Shown here in pieces: positions 17,552 to 26,059 of a stretch of DNA of 64,000 bases. Below the pieces are notes generated by a model that was not told the DNA's origin, ran no database searches, and saw only the letters and a program-made list of their open reading frames with translations. Position 1 is the stretch's first letter. Each line of letters opens with the position of its first letter. The position numbers were made by a program, and so were the translations under genes. This DNA comes from Rhodospirillales bacterium 70-18 (GTDB taxonomy: Bacteria; Pseudomonadota; Alphaproteobacteria; Acetobacterales; Acetobacteraceae), in contig MKWE01000053.1 in the NCBI GenBank assembly GCA_001899585.1, positions 157,847-221,846 on the forward strand. Reading direction: 5' to 3'.

Positions 17552-18457
17552 ATGGCGACGGCGCATCTGATGGTGTTCGGGCTCGGCTATGCCGGGGCGG
17601 CGGTGGCCGCGGCGGCGGTGGCGGCCGGCCTGCGCGTCACCGCCACCAGCCGCGACCCGGCGCGGGTGGCGCCGCCGGGGGTGGCGCCGCCGGGGGTGGC
17701 GATGGTGGCCTTCGCCGAGGCCAGGCTCACCGATGTCACCCACATCCTCGCCACCGCCCCGCCCACCCCCGAGGCCGGCGACCCGGTGCTGGCCGCGCAT
17801 GGCGCCGCGATCATGGCGGCCCCCGTGCTCGCCTGGGCCGGCTACCTCTCCACCACTGGCGTCTACGGCGACCGCGCCGGCGGCTGGGTGGACGAGGCCA
17901 CCCCCCCGGCCCCCGGCTCCGATCGCGCCCGCCTGCGCGTGGCGGCCGAGGCGGCCTGGGCGGCGCTGGCCGACCGCCGCGCCATCGACCTGTTCCGCGT
18001 CGCCGGCATCTACGGCCCCGGCCGCTCGGCGCTGGACGAGTTGCGCGCCGGGCGCGGCCGGCGGGTGCTCAAGCCCGGCCACGCCTTCGGCCGCATCCAC
18101 CGCGACGACATCACCGGCGCCGTGCTGGCCGCCATCCTCCAATCTCCGCCCCCCGGTCTGCGCGTGCTGCATTTGGCCGACGACGAACCGGCCGAGCCCG
18201 CCCGGGTGATCGAGGAGGCCGCGAGCCTGCTCGGCCTGCCGCCACCGCCGGCCACCCCGTTCGCGCAGGCGCTGGCCGGCATGAGCCCCATGGCGCGCAG
18301 CTTCTGGGCCGAGAACCGCCGCGTCGGCAGCACCCGCACCCAGGCGGCGCTGGACTATCGCTGGCGCTACCCGAGCTACCGCGAGGGCCTACGCGCCATC
18401 CTGGAACAGCAGCGCGGCGACGACGCGGGTGAGCAAGGCGAGATCGTCCAGCCGTGA
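17552..18457 (+). CDS. NAD-dependent epimerase/dehydratase-like protein (YeeZ type)
   Basis: 301-residue Rossmann protein of the extended SDR class. The N-terminal FGLGYAGAAVAAAAVAAGL replaces the usual GxxGxxG, as in the YeeZ group. LSTTGVYGDRAGGWVDE contains the typical region around the catalytic site, and RVAGIYGPGRSALDELRAG and FGRIHRDDI follow. An exact 15-bp tandem duplication (GTGGCGCCGCCGGGG twice, around 17668-17697) gives VAPPGVAPPGVA. The 3' end overlaps the convergent hydrolase gene by about 69 bp. The substrate is unknown. Confidence 0.82.
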   Translation: MATAHLMVFGLGYAGAAVAAAAVAAGLRVTATSRDPARVAPPGVAPPGVAMVAFAEARLTDVTHILATAPPTPEAGDPVLAAHGAAIMAAPVLAWAGYLSTTGVYGDRAGGWVDEATPPAPGSDRARLRVAAEAAWAALADRRAIDLFRVAGIYGPGRSALDELRAGRGRRVLKPGHAFGRIHRDDITGAVLAAILQSPPPGLRVLHLADDEPAEPARVIEEAASLLGLPPPPATPFAQALAGMSPMARSFWAENRRVGSTRTQAALDYRWRYPSYREGLRAILEQQRGDDAGEQGEIVQP

Positions 18458-19198
18458 CAGCCGGTGGTCGCCGTCCTTCACCAGCGCCACCATCACGTCC
18501 TGGCTCTCCAGCCGCTCCGCCAGCGTCAGCGCCGTCTCCCACGGCACGTCGGCGTCGCGCTGGCCCTGCAGCAGCCGCACCTTGCAGCCGATCGGGATCG
18601 GCCCGCCCAGCACCATCTGCCGCCGCCCGTCCTCGATCAGCCCGCGCGTGATCCGGTACGGCTCGCCATACTCGCTCGGCACGTCGATATGCCCGTCGCG
18701 GTCCAGCCGCGCCCGCTCCTCGAACGTCATCGACTGCCACATCAGCGTCTCGGTGAAATCCGGCGCGGCGGCGATGCCCACCAGCGCCGCCAGCCGCCCC
18801 GGCATCTCGCGCCCCAGCAGCAGCCCGATCCAGCCGCCCATCGAGGAGCCGACCAGCAGCAGCCGCTCCCCGCCCACCACATGCTCGATCACCGCCCGCG
18901 CATCCTCTGCCCAGCGCCCGATCGTGCCGTCGGTGAACGCGCCGCCGCTGCGCCCGTGGCCGGAATAATCCAGCCGCAGCATCGCCTGCCCGGTGGCGGC
19001 GCAGAAGTCGCGCAGCGTGGTTGCCTTGATGCCGTCCATGTCGCTCTTGAAGCCGGGCAGGAACACCACCGTCGGCGAACGCCCCGGCAGGTGCGCCCAG
19101 GCCAGCTCCACCCCGTCGCCACGGTCCAGCCGGCCCGCCCGCTCGTCCTGCACCCGCCCATCCTGGACCGTGTCCTCGGTGACCGCCGGATCGTCCAT
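18389..19198 (-). CDS. Alpha/beta hydrolase, ABHD10/palmitoyl-thioesterase-like
   Basis: 269 residues. Features: VVFLPGFKSDMDGIKATTL (oxyanion region), RLDYSGHGRSGG, nucleophile GSSMGGW with serine near position 118, RDADVPWETAL (acid) and KDGDHRLSR (histidine), a full triad. This pattern is typical of bacterial homologues of ABHD10, a depalmitoylase; the actual substrate is uncertain. Start MDDPAVTEDT at 19198 is preferred since GGAAGGA stands 7 bases upstream; ATG 19213 is an alternative. It converges with and overlaps the epimerase-like gene. Confidence 0.83.
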   Translation of the reverse strand: MDDPAVTEDTVQDGRVQDERAGRLDRGDGVELAWAHLPGRSPTVVFLPGFKSDMDGIKATTLRDFCAATGQAMLRLDYSGHGRSGGAFTDGTIGRWAEDARAVIEHVVGGERLLLVGSSMGGWIGLLLGREMPGRLAALVGIAAAPDFTETLMWQSMTFEERARLDRDGHIDVPSEYGEPYRITRGLIEDGRRQMVLGGPIPIGCKVRLLQGQRDADVPWETALTLAERLESQDVMVALVKDGDHRLSRLDDLALLTRVVAALLFQDGA

Positions 19199-19242
19199 CG
19201 CGCGTCCTTCCATTCCAACCCCTGCATGATATAGCGCGAGCG

Positions 19243-20391
19243 ATGAAAGCAAGCCCGGATTCGCCTTACCCCGTCGTGCTCCAGGTGCTGCCGGCGCTGG
19301 GCGGCGGCGGCGTGGAGCGGGGCACGGTCGAAATCGCCTCCATCATCGCCCGCCTCGGCGGCATGCCGCTGGTGGCCAGCGCCGGCGGCGCCCTCGCCCC
19401 GGCGGTGGAGCGCGCCGGCGGGCGCAACATCCTGCTGCCGCTGGACAGCAAGAGCCCCTGGCGCATCTGGCGCAACGCCGCCGCATTGGAGGGCGTGATC
19501 CGCAGCCGCCATGTGGACATCGTGCACGCCCGCTCCCGCGCCCCCGCCTGGTCGGCCTGTCTGGCGGCGCGGCGCACCGGCGCGCATTTCGTCACCACCT
19601 ACCACGGCGCCTACAACGAGGACCTGCCGTTCAAGCGCCGCTACAACGCGGTGATGGCGATGGGCGAGCGGGTGATCGCCATCAGCCACTTCATCGCCGC
19701 CCTCATCCAGCAGCGCCACGGCACCGACCCCGCCCGCATCCGCGTCATCCATCGCGGCGTCGATCCGGCGGTGTTCGACCCTCAGCGCGTCAGCACCGAC
19801 CGCCAGGTGCGCCTGCTGCGCGCCTGGCGGGTACAGGACGGCCAGACCACCATCATGCTGCCCGGCCGCCTCACCCGCTGGAAGGGCCAGGCTGTGCTGA
19901 TCGAGGCGCTGGCCCGCCTGAACGACCGCGCCGCCGTCGCCGTGCTGGTCGGCGCCGACCAGGGCCGCGCCCGCTACGCCGCCGAACTGGCCGCGCTGGC
20001 CGGGCGGCTGGGCGTGGCCGACCGGGTGCGCATCGTCGGCCATTGCGACGACATGCCGGCGGCGCTCAGCCTGTCCGACGTGGTGGTGAACGCCTCCACC
20101 GACCCCGAGGCGTTCGGCCGCGTGGTGATCGAGGCGCAGGCGATGGCCCGCCCCGTCATCGCCACCGACCATGGCGGCGCGGTGGAAACGGTCGAGCACG
20201 GCGTCACCGGCTGGCGGGTGAGGCCCGGCGACCCCGAAGCCCTGGCCGCGGCCCTGGACCACGCCCTGGCCCTCCCGCCCCCCGACCGCGCCGCCCTCGG
20301 CGCCCGCGCCCGCGCCTCAGTGCAGGAACACTACACCGTCGCGGCGATGCAAATGGCCACCATCGCCGTCTACCGCGAGTTGCTGGGGTGA
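19243..20391 (+). CDS. Glycosyltransferase family 4 protein
   Basis: 382-residue GT-B glycosyltransferase. N-terminal acceptor domain with PALGGGGVERGTVEIA (the glycine-rich loop); C-terminal donor domain with MLPGRLTRWKGQAVLIEAL, then the E-x7-E type motif in TDPEAFGRVVIEAQAMARP, characteristic of GT4. It probably transfers a sugar from a nucleotide donor to lipopolysaccharide or another envelope glycan. With the GT9 heptosyltransferase-like gene that follows after a repeat-filled gap, it suggests LPS-core assembly. Confidence 0.88.
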   Translation: MKASPDSPYPVVLQVLPALGGGGVERGTVEIASIIARLGGMPLVASAGGALAPAVERAGGRNILLPLDSKSPWRIWRNAAALEGVIRSRHVDIVHARSRAPAWSACLAARRTGAHFVTTYHGAYNEDLPFKRRYNAVMAMGERVIAISHFIAALIQQRHGTDPARIRVIHRGVDPAVFDPQRVSTDRQVRLLRAWRVQDGQTTIMLPGRLTRWKGQAVLIEALARLNDRAAVAVLVGADQGRARYAAELAALAGRLGVADRVRIVGHCDDMPAALSLSDVVVNASTDPEAFGRVVIEAQAMARPVIATDHGGAVETVEHGVTGWRVRPGDPEALAAALDHALALPPPDRAALGARARASVQEHYTVAAMQMATIAVYRELLG

Positions 20392-20400
20392 TGACAAGAG

Positions 20401-20489
20401 CAAAGGTTTTTCGTTTCTTTTTTTCAAAAAATAACAGGACTTCTTTTTGTGAACAAAAAAAAGCAAAAAAACTTTGTTCGTTTTATTCG
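20401..20489. repeat. Paired AT-rich hairpin element, copy B (tails outside, most degenerate)
   Basis: Left tail remnant CAAAGGTTTTTCG, hairpin 1 (TTTCTTTTTTTC then AAAAAATAA, imperfect), hairpin 2 (CTTCTTTTTGTGAAC then AAAAAAAAGC), and right tail AAAAAAACTTTGTTCGTT. Same order as copies at 24167 and 45571. Hairpin 1 has lost pairing at its base and hairpin 2 has an extra A-run, so this looks older. It lies directly after the GT4 stop codon. Confidence 0.65.
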
Positions 20490-20536
20490 AAGCCAACTCT
20501 CGTTGGGGTCAAATCGTCGGATATCGATCATGATTT

Positions 20537-20608
20537 GCAAAGAGACGTAGAGGCGGAGAGGAAACAGGTCACTCATCTCTTTCTCTTCGCCTCCACGTCT
20601 CTTTGTGC
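20537..20608. repeat. Long imperfect inverted repeat, purine-rich arm
   Basis: Left arm GCAAAGAGACGTAGAGGCGG continuing to about 20562; right arm from 20576 to 20608, ending CCTCCACGTCTCTTTGTGC. The arms pair over about 26 positions with few mismatches, giving a long RNA or DNA hairpin. A weaker relative (GGAGGCGAGGAGAAG against CTTCTTCCCGCCTTC) occurs at 27581-27650. It lies in the 260-bp gap before the GT9 gene. Intergenic hairpins with CTCTGCGTCTCTGTG-like arms are seen in many bacterial genomes; relation to those is a guess. Confidence 0.6.
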
Positions 20609-20653
20609 CCTTTCTTGCCTTCCCGGCCGAAGCCCCCCAAATTCCGCCCGGCC

Positions 20654-21559
20654 ATGAAGCGCATCCTCGTCATCCGCCTCGGCGCCCTCGGCGACATCGT
20701 CCAGTCCTTCGCCCCCTTCGCGGCGATCCGCGCGCACCATCCCGGCGCGGCGATCACCCTGCTCACCTCCGCCCCCTTCGCCGGCCTCGCCCGCCTCTGT
20801 CCCTGGTTCGACCATGTCGAGATCGACGCGCGGCCCTCCTGGTGGAACCTGTCCGGCCTGCACCGCCTACGCCGGCAACTGCGCGGCTATGATTTCGTGT
20901 ACGACCTGCAAACCTCCGGCCGTTCGTCGCGCTATTTCCGCCTTGCCGGCCGCCCGCCCTGGTCCGGCATCGCCCCCGGCTGCTCGCACCCGCAAAGCGA
21001 CCCGGCGCGCGAGGTGATGCACACGCGCGAGCGCCAGGCCGACCAACTGCGCCTGGCCGGCATCGCCGCGGTGCCGCCGCCGGACCTGTCCTTCCTGACC
21101 AGCCGGCCGGTGCCCGACCTGCCGCGCCCGTACGCGCTGCTGGTGCCCGGCGCCGCGCCGCACCGGCCGGAAAAGCGCTGGCCGGCCGAGCGGTTCGGCG
21201 CGCTGGCGGCGATTCTGCTCGCGCGCGGCCAGACCCCGGTGGTGGTGGGCGCGGCGGCCGATACGCCGGTGGCCGCCGCCATCCAGGCCGCCTGCCCGGC
21301 CGCCATCGACCTCACCGGCCGCACCGCCATCCCGGATTTGTTCGCCCTGGCCGCCGGCGCCGCGCTGGCGGTGGGCAACGACACCGGGCCGATGCACATC
21401 GCCGCCGCCGCCGGCTGCCGCTGCGTGGTGCTGTTCTCGGCGGCCAGCGACCCCGGCCTCACCGCCCCGCGCGGCCCGGACGGCGGCTGGCCGGTGGTGT
21501 TGCGCGCCGCGGTCCTGGCCGATCTGAGCATAGACAGGGTTGCCGACGCGCTGCCGTAA
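20654..21559 (+). CDS. Glycosyltransferase family 9 (ADP-heptose:LPS heptosyltransferase-like)
   Basis: 301 residues. It begins MKRILVIRLGALGDIVQSFA, the GT9 signature start that also fixes ATG 20654. The C-terminal half has LLVPGAAPHRPEKRWPAERF, LTGRTAIPDLFALAAGA and GNDTGPMHIAAAAGC, all typical of heptosyltransferases acting on lipid A-core at the cytoplasmic face of the inner membrane. It lies immediately upstream of thrS (41 bp). Whether the donor is ADP-heptose is inferred from the family. Confidence 0.88.
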   Translation: MKRILVIRLGALGDIVQSFAPFAAIRAHHPGAAITLLTSAPFAGLARLCPWFDHVEIDARPSWWNLSGLHRLRRQLRGYDFVYDLQTSGRSSRYFRLAGRPPWSGIAPGCSHPQSDPAREVMHTRERQADQLRLAGIAAVPPPDLSFLTSRPVPDLPRPYALLVPGAAPHRPEKRWPAERFGALAAILLARGQTPVVVGAAADTPVAAAIQAACPAAIDLTGRTAIPDLFALAAGAALAVGNDTGPMHIAAAAGCRCVVLFSAASDPGLTAPRGPDGGWPVVLRAAVLADLSIDRVADALP

Positions 21560-21600
21560 GGCCATAGAAGCCGGCTGATTTTTACACAGGAGAGCCAACG

Positions 21601-23541
21601 ATGCCTGCCATCACGCTGCCCGACGGATCCGTGCGCCGTTTCGACGGGGCGGTGACGGGCACTACCGTGGCGGCCGCCATCGGTCCTGGCCTCGCCCGCG
21701 CCGCGCTGGCCATGAAGCTGGACGGCAAGCTGGTGGACCTTTCCACCCCGATCGAGCACGATTCCAGCCTGGTCTTCGTCACCCGCAAAGACGAGGCGGC
21801 GCTGGAAATGATCCGCCACGACGCCGCCCATGTGCTGGCCGAGGCGGTGCAGGCGCTGTTCCCCGGCACCCAGGTCACCATCGGCCCGTCGATCGAGAAC
21901 GGCTTCTACTACGATTTCGCCCGCAACGAGCCGTTCACGCCGGAGGATTTCCCGGCGATCGAGGCCAAGATGCGCGAGATCATCAGCCGCAACGCGCCGT
22001 TCGAACGCAGCGTGATCGACCGGGAGGAGGGTATCGCCTTCTTCGCCGCCAAGGGCGAGAAATACAAGGCGGAGCTGATCCAGGACCTGCCGAAGTCGGA
22101 AACCATCACCCTCTACAAACAGGGCGAGTGGATCGACCTCTGCCGCGGCCCGCACATGCGCGGCACCGGCGACGTGGGCAACGCCTTCAAGCTGATGAAG
22201 GTGGCCGGGGCCTATTGGCGCGGCGACCACCGCAACGCCATGCTCAGCCGCATCTACGGCACCGCATGGCGCGATCAGAAGGAGTTGGACGCCTATCTTC
22301 ACATGCTGGAGGAGGCAGAGCGCCGCGACCACCGCCGCATCGGCAAGGATATGGGCCTGTTCCACATGCAGGAGGAGGCCGCTGGCAGCATATTCTGGCA
22401 CCCCAAGGGCTGGAAGCTCTATCGCGCCGCCGAGGACTACATGCGCCGCCGGCTGGACGAGGGCGGCTACCAGGAGGTCAAGACCCCGCAACTGGTGGAC
22501 CGCGCGCTGTGGGAAGCCTCTGGCCACTGGGAGAAGTTTCGCGAGCACATGTTCATCGCCTCGGTCGAGGACGAGGACAAGCTGCTCGCCCTGAAGCCGA
22601 TGAACTGCCCCTGCCACGTGCAGATCTTCCGCCAGGGCATCCGCAGCTACCGCGAACTGCCGCTGCGCATGGCCGAGTTCGGCGCCTGCCACCGCTACGA
22701 GCCCTCGGGCGCGCTGCACGGCATCATGCGGGTGCGCGCCTTCACCCAGGACGACGCGCACATCTTCTGCACCGAGGACCAGATCGCCAGCGAGACGGTG
22801 CGCTTCGTGGCGCTGCTGTCGTCGGTCTACGCCGATTTCGGCTTCCCGACCTTCCGCGTGAAGTTCTCCGACCGCCCCGCCACCCGCGCCGGCAGCAACG
22901 AGACCTGGGACAAGGCCGAGGGCGCGCTGCGCGAAGCCTGCGCCACCGCCGGCGTGGAGTACGAGCTGAACCCGGGCGAGGGCGCGTTCTACGGCCCCAA
23001 GCTGGAATTCGTGCTGCGCGACGCCATCGGGCGGGACTGGCAGTGCGGCACCCTGCAGGTCGATTTCGTGCTGCCCGAGCGGCTCGATGCCGAGTATGTG
23101 GGCGAGGACGGGGCACGCCACCGCCCGGTGATGCTGCACCGGGCCATTCTGGGCAGTTTCGAGCGGTTCCTGGGCATCCTGATCGAGCAATACGCCGGCC
23201 GCTTCCCGCTCTGGCTGGCTCCGGTGCAGGCCGCCGTGGCCACCATCGTCTCGGACGCCGACGACTACGCCCGCGAGGTCGCGCGGCGCATGCAGGCGGC
23301 CGGGCTGAGCGTGAAGCTCGACCTGTCCAACCAGAAGATCAACGCCAAGGTGCGCGAGCACAGCCTCCAGCACGTCCCGGTAATCGCCGTGGTCGGCCGC
23401 AAGGAGGCCGAGCAGGGCACCGTGGCGCTGCGCCGCCTGGGCGGCGAGGCGCAGGAACTGCTGCCGCTGGACGAGGCAATCCGCGGCCTGGCCGAGGAGG
23501 CGACGCCGCCCGACCTGCGGCGGGCCAAGACGAGCCCTTGA
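21601..23541 (+). CDS. thrS: Threonyl-tRNA synthetase
   Basis: 646-residue class II aminoacyl-tRNA synthetase. N-terminal TGS domain (about 1-60), the editing domain with [17 protein letters not shown], then the catalytic core: zinc-binding [13 protein letters not shown], motif 2 [15 protein letters not shown], and motif 3 [20 protein letters not shown] (within [13 protein letters not shown]). The C-terminal anticodon-binding domain includes [22 protein letters not shown] precedes ATG 21601. It is followed by infC, the standard thrS-infC order. Confidence 0.97.
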   Translation: MPAITLPDGSVRRFDGAVTGTTVAAAIGPGLARAALAMKLDGKLVDLSTPIEHDSSLVFVTRKDEAALEMIRHDAAHVLAEAVQALFPGTQVTIGPSIENGFYYDFARNEPFTPEDFPAIEAKMREIISRNAPFERSVIDREEGIAFFAAKGEKYKAELIQDLPKSETITLYKQGEWIDLCRGPHMRGTGDVGNAFKLMKVAGAYWRGDHRNAMLSRIYGTAWRDQKELDAYLHMLEEAERRDHRRIGKDMGLFHMQEEAAGSIFWHPKGWKLYRAAEDYMRRRLDEGGYQEVKTPQLVDRALWEASGHWEKFREHMFIASVEDEDKLLALKPMNCPCHVQIFRQGIRSYRELPLRMAEFGACHRYEPSGALHGIMRVRAFTQDDAHIFCTEDQIASETVRFVALLSSVYADFGFPTFRVKFSDRPATRAGSNETWDKAEGALREACATAGVEYELNPGEGAFYGPKLEFVLRDAIGRDWQCGTLQVDFVLPERLDAEYVGEDGARHRPVMLHRAILGSFERFLGILIEQYAGRFPLWLAPVQAAVATIVSDADDYAREVARRMQAAGLSVKLDLSNQKINAKVREHSLQHVPVIAVVGRKEAEQGTVALRRLGGEAQELLPLDEAIRGLAEEATPPDLRRAKTSP

Positions 23542-23611
23542 AACGACCGGGCCGGACGCGCAATATCAGCACAGGCTGACGTTTGCGCGTCCGCCCCCCT
23601 TCAACTGCCAC

Positions 23612-23625
23612 AGGAGAGCACCATA
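23612..23625 (+). promoter_or_regulatory. infC: Ribosome-binding site and putative AUA start of infC
   Basis: AGGAG at 23612-23616 stands six bases before ATA at 23623-23625, in frame with infC. The ATG at 23638 is preceded by GAGGA only three bases away, which is poor spacing. infC genes classically use rare start codons (AUU in E. coli) so that IF3 represses its own synthesis; an AUA start would fit this. Confidence 0.5.
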
Positions 23626-24159
23626 GCCCGAGGACCCATGCCTGCCGCGCCGAGCCGTGACGGGCCGCGCGTAAACGAGGACATCCGCTCCGCCACCGTT
23701 CGCCTGATCGATCAGGACGGCGAAATGCAAGGCGTGATGACGGCGCGGGAAGCCATCCAGCGCGCCTATGCCGTCGGCCTCGACCTGCTGGAAATCAGCC
23801 CGAACGCTGAGCCGCCGGTCTGCAAGATTCTCGACTTCGGCAAGTTCAAATACGAACAGCAGAAGAAGAAGAACGAGGCCAAGAAGAAGCAGAAGGTCAT
23901 CGAGATCAAAGAGATCAAGGTGCGCCCGAACATCGACGAGAACGACTATCAGGTGAAGCTGCGCGCCATGAAGTCGTTCATCGAGGAAGGCGACAAGGTC
24001 AAGGTGACCCTGCGCTTCCGCGGTCGAGAAATGGCCCACCAGGATATCGGCATCAAAGTGCTGGAACGCATCCGCGGCGATATGGATTACGCCACCAAGG
24101 TGGAACAGATGCCGCGCATGGAAAACCGCCAGATGGTGATGGTGCTGACGGCCAAGTAA
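23623..24159 (+). CDS. infC: Translation initiation factor IF-3
   Basis: Binds the 30S subunit, checks the start codon and prevents 70S formation. The N-domain begins [17 protein letters not shown] with [19 protein letters not shown]; a lysine-rich linker ([16 protein letters not shown]) leads to the C-domain ([22 protein letters not shown]-like [19 protein letters not shown]). From ATA 23623 the product is 178 residues (start [14 protein letters not shown] after the initiator); from ATG 23638, 173. The ATA reading is preferred from the ribosome-binding site spacing; the ATG reading is the conservative alternative. It is followed by repeat copy C and an intrinsic terminator. Confidence 0.93.
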   Translation: MARGPMPAAPSRDGPRVNEDIRSATVRLIDQDGEMQGVMTAREAIQRAYAVGLDLLEISPNAEPPVCKILDFGKFKYEQQKKKNEAKKKQKVIEIKEIKVRPNIDENDYQVKLRAMKSFIEEGDKVKVTLRFRGREMAHQDIGIKVLERIRGDMDYATKVEQMPRMENRQMVMVLTAK

Positions 24160-24166
24160 ACGCTTA

Positions 24167-24254
24167 AACGGGTAAAAGTTTTTTGGTTCTTTTTTTCAAA
24201 AAAGAGCAAGTCTTCTTTGTTTGAAAACAAAGAAGCAAAAAAACTTTATTCGTT
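24167..24254. repeat. Paired AT-rich hairpin element, copy C (tails outside)
   Basis: Left tail AACGGGTAAAAGTTTTTT, hairpin 1 at 24185-24207 (GGTTCTTTTTTTC / AAAAAAGAGC), hairpin 2 at 24212-24235 (CTTCTTTGTTTG / AAAACAAAGAAG), right tail AAAAAAACTTTATTCGTT. It falls between the infC stop codon and the infC terminator, so it is probably transcribed as part of the infC 3' end. Hairpin 2 here is the CTTTGTTT version, as in copy A; the other copies have CTTTTTGT. Confidence 0.75.
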
Positions 24255-24263
24255 CTGTTTGGG

Positions 24264-24292
24264 TCCAGGGGATGTTTCCCCTGGATTTTTTT
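24264..24292 (+). terminator. Intrinsic terminator of thrS-infC
   Basis: TCCAGGGGA-tgt-TTCCCCTGGA stem followed by a run of seven T. This is the clearest rho-independent terminator in the window. Its T-run reaches the stop codon of the convergent class II aldolase gene (TAA on the minus strand at 24291-24293). Confidence 0.85.
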
Positions 24293-25052
24293 ATGTCCGC
24301 CAGGAGGTGTCGCGGCGGTCCAGCAGGCGCAGCATCGCCGGCCATTCCAGCACGCCGAACGGGCGGCGCGTCTTCGGGTCGTAGAGATGGGTGGCATGGG
24401 CCACCACCTCGTCGGGCGGGAAGGTCAGTTCCGTTCTGGCGGCCATCGCGTCCACTTGCGCCTTGCAGGCCATTTCCAGCCAATACATGGCGTTGAACGC
24501 CTCTGCCGCGCTCGGCCCCACCGTCAGCAGGCCGTGGTTGCGCAGCACCATGAAGCGAGTCTGGCCGAGATTGGCCTGCAACCGGGCGCGCTCGTCCACA
24601 TCCACCGCCGGGCCCTCATAGGGATGGTAACTGATCGGCATGCAACGCATCGCCGTCTGGGTGAGCGGCAACAACCCGCAGGCCATCGCGGACACCGCCA
24701 TGCCGGCGCGGGTATGGGTGTGGATGACGCAGGCGGCATCCGGCCGCACCGCATGCACGGCGCTGTGGATCACGTAGCCAGCCGGGTTGATGCCTACATT
24801 CGTATGCGGATTGAAGACGATATGACCCTCAAGGTCGATGGTGATGAGCGAGGAGGCGGTGATTTCCTCGTACATCCAGCCGAACGGATTGATCAAAAAC
24901 CGCTCTTTTTCGCCCGGAATCCGCACCGTCACGTGGTTATAAACCAGGTCGGACATGCCGAAATGGGCCAATAAACGATACACCGCGGCGCAGTCCAGCC
25001 GCGCCTGCCACTCCGCCGAGGAGACGTTTTGCGGCACATAGGTATCAGGCAT
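24291..25052 (-). CDS. Class II aldolase/adducin family protein
   Basis: 253-residue metal-dependent aldolase-fold protein. Conserved pieces: GMSDLVYNHVTVRIPG near residue 30, ACVIHTHTRAGMAVSAMACG with the zinc-binding HTH, and FMVLRNHGLLTVG. Such proteins include fuculose-phosphate aldolases, decarboxylases and uncharacterised members; the substrate here is unknown. GGAGGT upstream is nine bases from ATG 25052 but only two from ATG 25058, so the downstream start is preferred. It lies 22 bp after the threonine dehydratase-like gene on the same strand. Confidence 0.87.
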   Translation of the reverse strand: MPDTYVPQNVSSAEWQARLDCAAVYRLLAHFGMSDLVYNHVTVRIPGEKERFLINPFGWMYEEITASSLITIDLEGHIVFNPHTNVGINPAGYVIHSAVHAVRPDAACVIHTHTRAGMAVSAMACGLLPLTQTAMRCMPISYHPYEGPAVDVDERARLQANLGQTRFMVLRNHGLLTVGPSAAEAFNAMYWLEMACKAQVDAMAARTELTFPPDEVVAHATHLYDPKTRRPFGVLEWPAMLRLLDRRDTSWRT

Positions 25053-25074
25053 AACCATTTACCTCCGAACTATA

Positions 25075-26049
25075 TCAGGCGGCCAGGGCGCGGTTGAACA
25101 CCGCGGCGTCAACGTTGCCGCCGCTGATCACGGCGCCCACCACGCGGCCCTTGGCGTCGAACTTGCCGGCCAGCAGGGCGGCCAGGCACACCGCGCCGCC
25201 GGGTTCCACCACCAGCTTCAGGTGGCTGAAGGCGAAGGCGATGGCCGCCAGCACCTCGGCGTCGGTCACCACCAGGCCGCCGGACAGGCGGGGCTGGTTG
25301 ACCGCAAAGGTGATCTCGCCGGGCATTTTCGACAGCAGCGAGTCGCACAGCGTGGAGCCGCCCGGCGCATTCGCCAGCCGCGCGCCGCTGGCCAGCGAGC
25401 GCGCGGTGTCGTCCCAACCCTCTGGTTCCACGGCATAAATCTGCGTGGTGGGGGAGGCGCCCTCCAGCGCCAGGGCGCAGCCGGCGATCAGCCCGCCGCC
25501 GCCGGTGCAGGCCAGGAAGGCATCCATGACAAGCCCCGCCGCCGCCGCGTCCTCGGCCAGTTCCAGCGCGAGCGTGCCCTGGCCGGCGATCACGTCCGGA
25601 TGGTCGAACGGCGGCACCAGGACGGCGCCCTCGCGGTCGGCGAAGGCGCGGGTCAGGGCGTCGCGGTCGTCGCGGGCGCGGTCGTAGGTGACGATGTCGG
25701 CGCCCCAGCCGCGAGTGCTCTGCATTTTGATGCGCGGCGCGTCCTCCGGCATGAAGATGGTGGCGCGCATGCCCAGCGTGGCGGCCGCGCAGGCGGTGGC
25801 CTGGCCGTGATTGCCCGAGGAATGGGTGACCACCCCGGCGGCGCGGCCGGCGGCATCCAGCCTTTGCAATGCGTTGGTGGCGCCGCGCAGCTTGAAGCTG
25901 CCGGTGCGCTGCAAGGGTTCTGCCTTGATCAGCACGGTGCCGCCGGTGCGTTCGTCGAGCAGGCGGTGGCGCAGCATGGGGGTGCGCACCACATGCGGCG
26001 CGATGCGGGCGCGGGCGGCCATCACATCGTCATAGGTCGGCAACTGCAT
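25075..26049 (-). CDS. Threonine/serine dehydratase-like PLP enzyme
   Basis: 324-residue fold-type II PLP protein. The PLP lysine is Lys53 in RTGSFKLRGATNAL; SSGNHGQATACAA binds the substrate carboxylate, and ACTGGGGLIAG is the phosphate-binding glycine loop. No C-terminal ACT regulatory domain is present, so this is a catabolic type or serine/threo-3-hydroxyaspartate dehydratase-like enzyme rather than biosynthetic IlvA. ATG 26049 was chosen since MQLPTYDDVMAAR matches the family start. The GT39 gene ends 10 bp upstream. Confidence 0.88.
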   Translation of the reverse strand: MQLPTYDDVMAARARIAPHVVRTPMLRHRLLDERTGGTVLIKAEPLQRTGSFKLRGATNALQRLDAAGRAAGVVTHSSGNHGQATACAAATLGMRATIFMPEDAPRIKMQSTRGWGADIVTYDRARDDRDALTRAFADREGAVLVPPFDHPDVIAGQGTLALELAEDAAAAGLVMDAFLACTGGGGLIAGCALALEGASPTTQIYAVEPEGWDDTARSLASGARLANAPGGSTLCDSLLSKMPGEITFAVNQPRLSGGLVVTDAEVLAAIAFAFSHLKLVVEPGGAVCLAALLAGKFDAKGRVVGAVISGGNVDAAVFNRALAA

Positions 26050-26059
26050 GACGCGCTCC

